This document shows positions 4,469-5,128 of a stretch of 5,128 nucleotides of DNA, in pieces; position 1 is the first letter of the stretch, and every line of letters starts with the position of its first letter. The notes under the pieces were generated by a model. The model was not told where the DNA came from and made no database searches. It saw nothing but the letters and a program-made list of their open reading frames with translations. The stretch spans positions 1 to 5,128 of the forward strand of contig QNCB01000126.1 in the NCBI GenBank assembly GCA_003644335.1, written 5' to 3'. Origin of the DNA: Planctomycetota bacterium (GTDB lineage: Bacteria > Planctomycetota > Phycisphaerae > SM23-33). A program made the position numbers and the translations under genes.

Positions 4469-5128
4469 TTATACCAAGCCCTGTGCGAGCATCGCGTTGC
4501 CGACCTTTACAAACCCTGCGATGTTAGCCCCAGCCATGAGGTTGCCCTTCATGCCGTAAGCCTCCGCCGCGGCGGTGCACTGGTCGTATACAGCGTTCAT
4601 GATAATCTTCAGCCGAGCGTCTACTTCCTCAAAAGGCCAATCTATCCGCATCGAGTTCTGGGCCATCTCCAGAGCGCTGGTAGCCACGCCGCCGGCGTTG
4701 GCAGCCTTGGCCGGGCCGAAGGAAACGTCGTTGCTGAGGTAGATTTCGATAGCTTCGGGAGTGCTGGGCATGTTGGCGCCTTCAGCGACGACCTTACAGC
4801 CATTGTTCACCAGCAGCTGAGCAGCGGCGTCGTCGATCTCGTTTTGCGTGGCACTGGGCAGGGCGACGTCGCACGGGACGCTCCAAATGCCATGCCAGTC
4901 TTCGGTATACTGGGCTGACGGATGGGCGTCGACGTATTCCTTGATTCTGCCTCGCTCGACTTCCTTGATCCGCTTGACCGTGTCGAGCTTAATGCCCTCT
5001 TCGTCCACGATATACCCGCCCGAGTCGCTCAGAGCGATAACCGTGCCGCCGAGTTCCTCGACTTTTTGCGTAGCATAGATAGCGACGTTTCCGCTGCCGG
5101 AGACGACGACCTTCTTGCCCTTCCAGTC
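4469..5128 (-). CDS. gdhA: NADP-type glutamate dehydrogenase, C-terminal half (5' end outside window)
   Basis: This gene encodes a glutamate dehydrogenase, which interconverts 2-oxoglutarate plus ammonia and L-glutamate in the cytoplasm and so joins carbon and nitrogen metabolism. The frame is open to the window edge and ends at a TAA, giving 219 visible residues of a family usually near 445-450. The fragment opens inside the nucleotide-binding domain. The dinucleotide-binding GSGNVA is at visible residues 11-16, PCDVALPSATQNE at 85-97, AEGANMPST at 115-123, KAANAGGVATSALEMAQN at 141-158, and the C-terminal GANIAGFVKVGNAMLAQG at 200-217. These match E. coli GdhA nearly word for word from memory. 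The SGSGNVA form is typical of the NADP-dependent hexameric class, although cofactor choice is inferred. A GTG at 5006-5008 is an internal codon, not the start. The gene lies 67 bases before hldE on the same strand. Co-transcription is possible, but there is no obvious functional link. Nothing looks broken. Confidence 0.95.
   Translation of the reverse strand, partial: DWKGKKVVVSGSGNVAIYATQKVEELGGTVIALSDSGGYIVDEEGIKLDTVKRIKEVERGRIKEYVDAHPSAQYTEDWHGIWSVPCDVALPSATQNEIDDAAAQLLVNNGCKVVAEGANMPSTPEAIEIYLSNDVSFGPAKAANAGGVATSALEMAQNSMRIDWPFEEVDARLKIIMNAVYDQCTAAAEAYGMKGNLMAGANIAGFVKVGNAMLAQGLV

Overview
The window carries four genes, all on the minus strand, in the transcription order glutamate dehydrogenase (3' part only), hldE, gmhB, then a DUF1015 protein. 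Coding DNA is GC-rich. The gaps are AT-richer and full of short repeats. ADP-heptose synthesis genes point to a Gram-negative bacterium with a lipopolysaccharide-type envelope. The variant HldE/GmhB sequences and the style of the intergenic repeats remind me of Planctomycetota, perhaps Phycisphaerae. That assignment is from memory and is only moderately likely.

From right to left: 5128-4469 is the C-terminal half of an NADP-type glutamate dehydrogenase, whose start lies outside the window. After a 67-base gap, 4401-2908 encodes a bifunctional HldE (heptose-7-phosphate kinase plus heptose-1-phosphate adenylyltransferase). Its stop codon shares one base with the start codon of gmhB (2908-1973). 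GmhB removes the 7-phosphate between the two HldE steps, so this pair covers three consecutive reactions from D-glycero-D-manno-heptose 7-phosphate to ADP-heptose. GmhB is unusual. Its HAD phosphatase core has lost three of the four zinc-ligand positions of the E. coli enzyme, and a Pro/Ala/Thr-rich linker joins it to a C-terminal two-helix membrane hairpin.

The 421-base gap 1972-1552 contains no gene that I can support. It is a mosaic of repeats: a MITE-like 138-base unit with perfect 12-base inverted ends and a possible 7-base target duplication at the gmhB stop codon; an 86-base interrupted palindrome; a degenerate short-word repeat; and, next to the following gene, a possible promoter. 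A complete DUF1015 protein of unknown function follows (1551-280). The last 279 bases hold a perfect 10-bp hairpin, a short tandem repeat, and two inverted arms built on an 8-base period. A related copy of that 8-base repeat lies between gdhA and hldE.

The genes look like normal chromosomal housekeeping and envelope genes. I saw no defence system, CRISPR array, phage gene, transposase, tRNA or rRNA. The points worth following are the membrane-tethered, zinc-ligand-poor GmhB, the small repeat elements, and a promoter-like block shared upstream of hldE and the DUF1015 gene.
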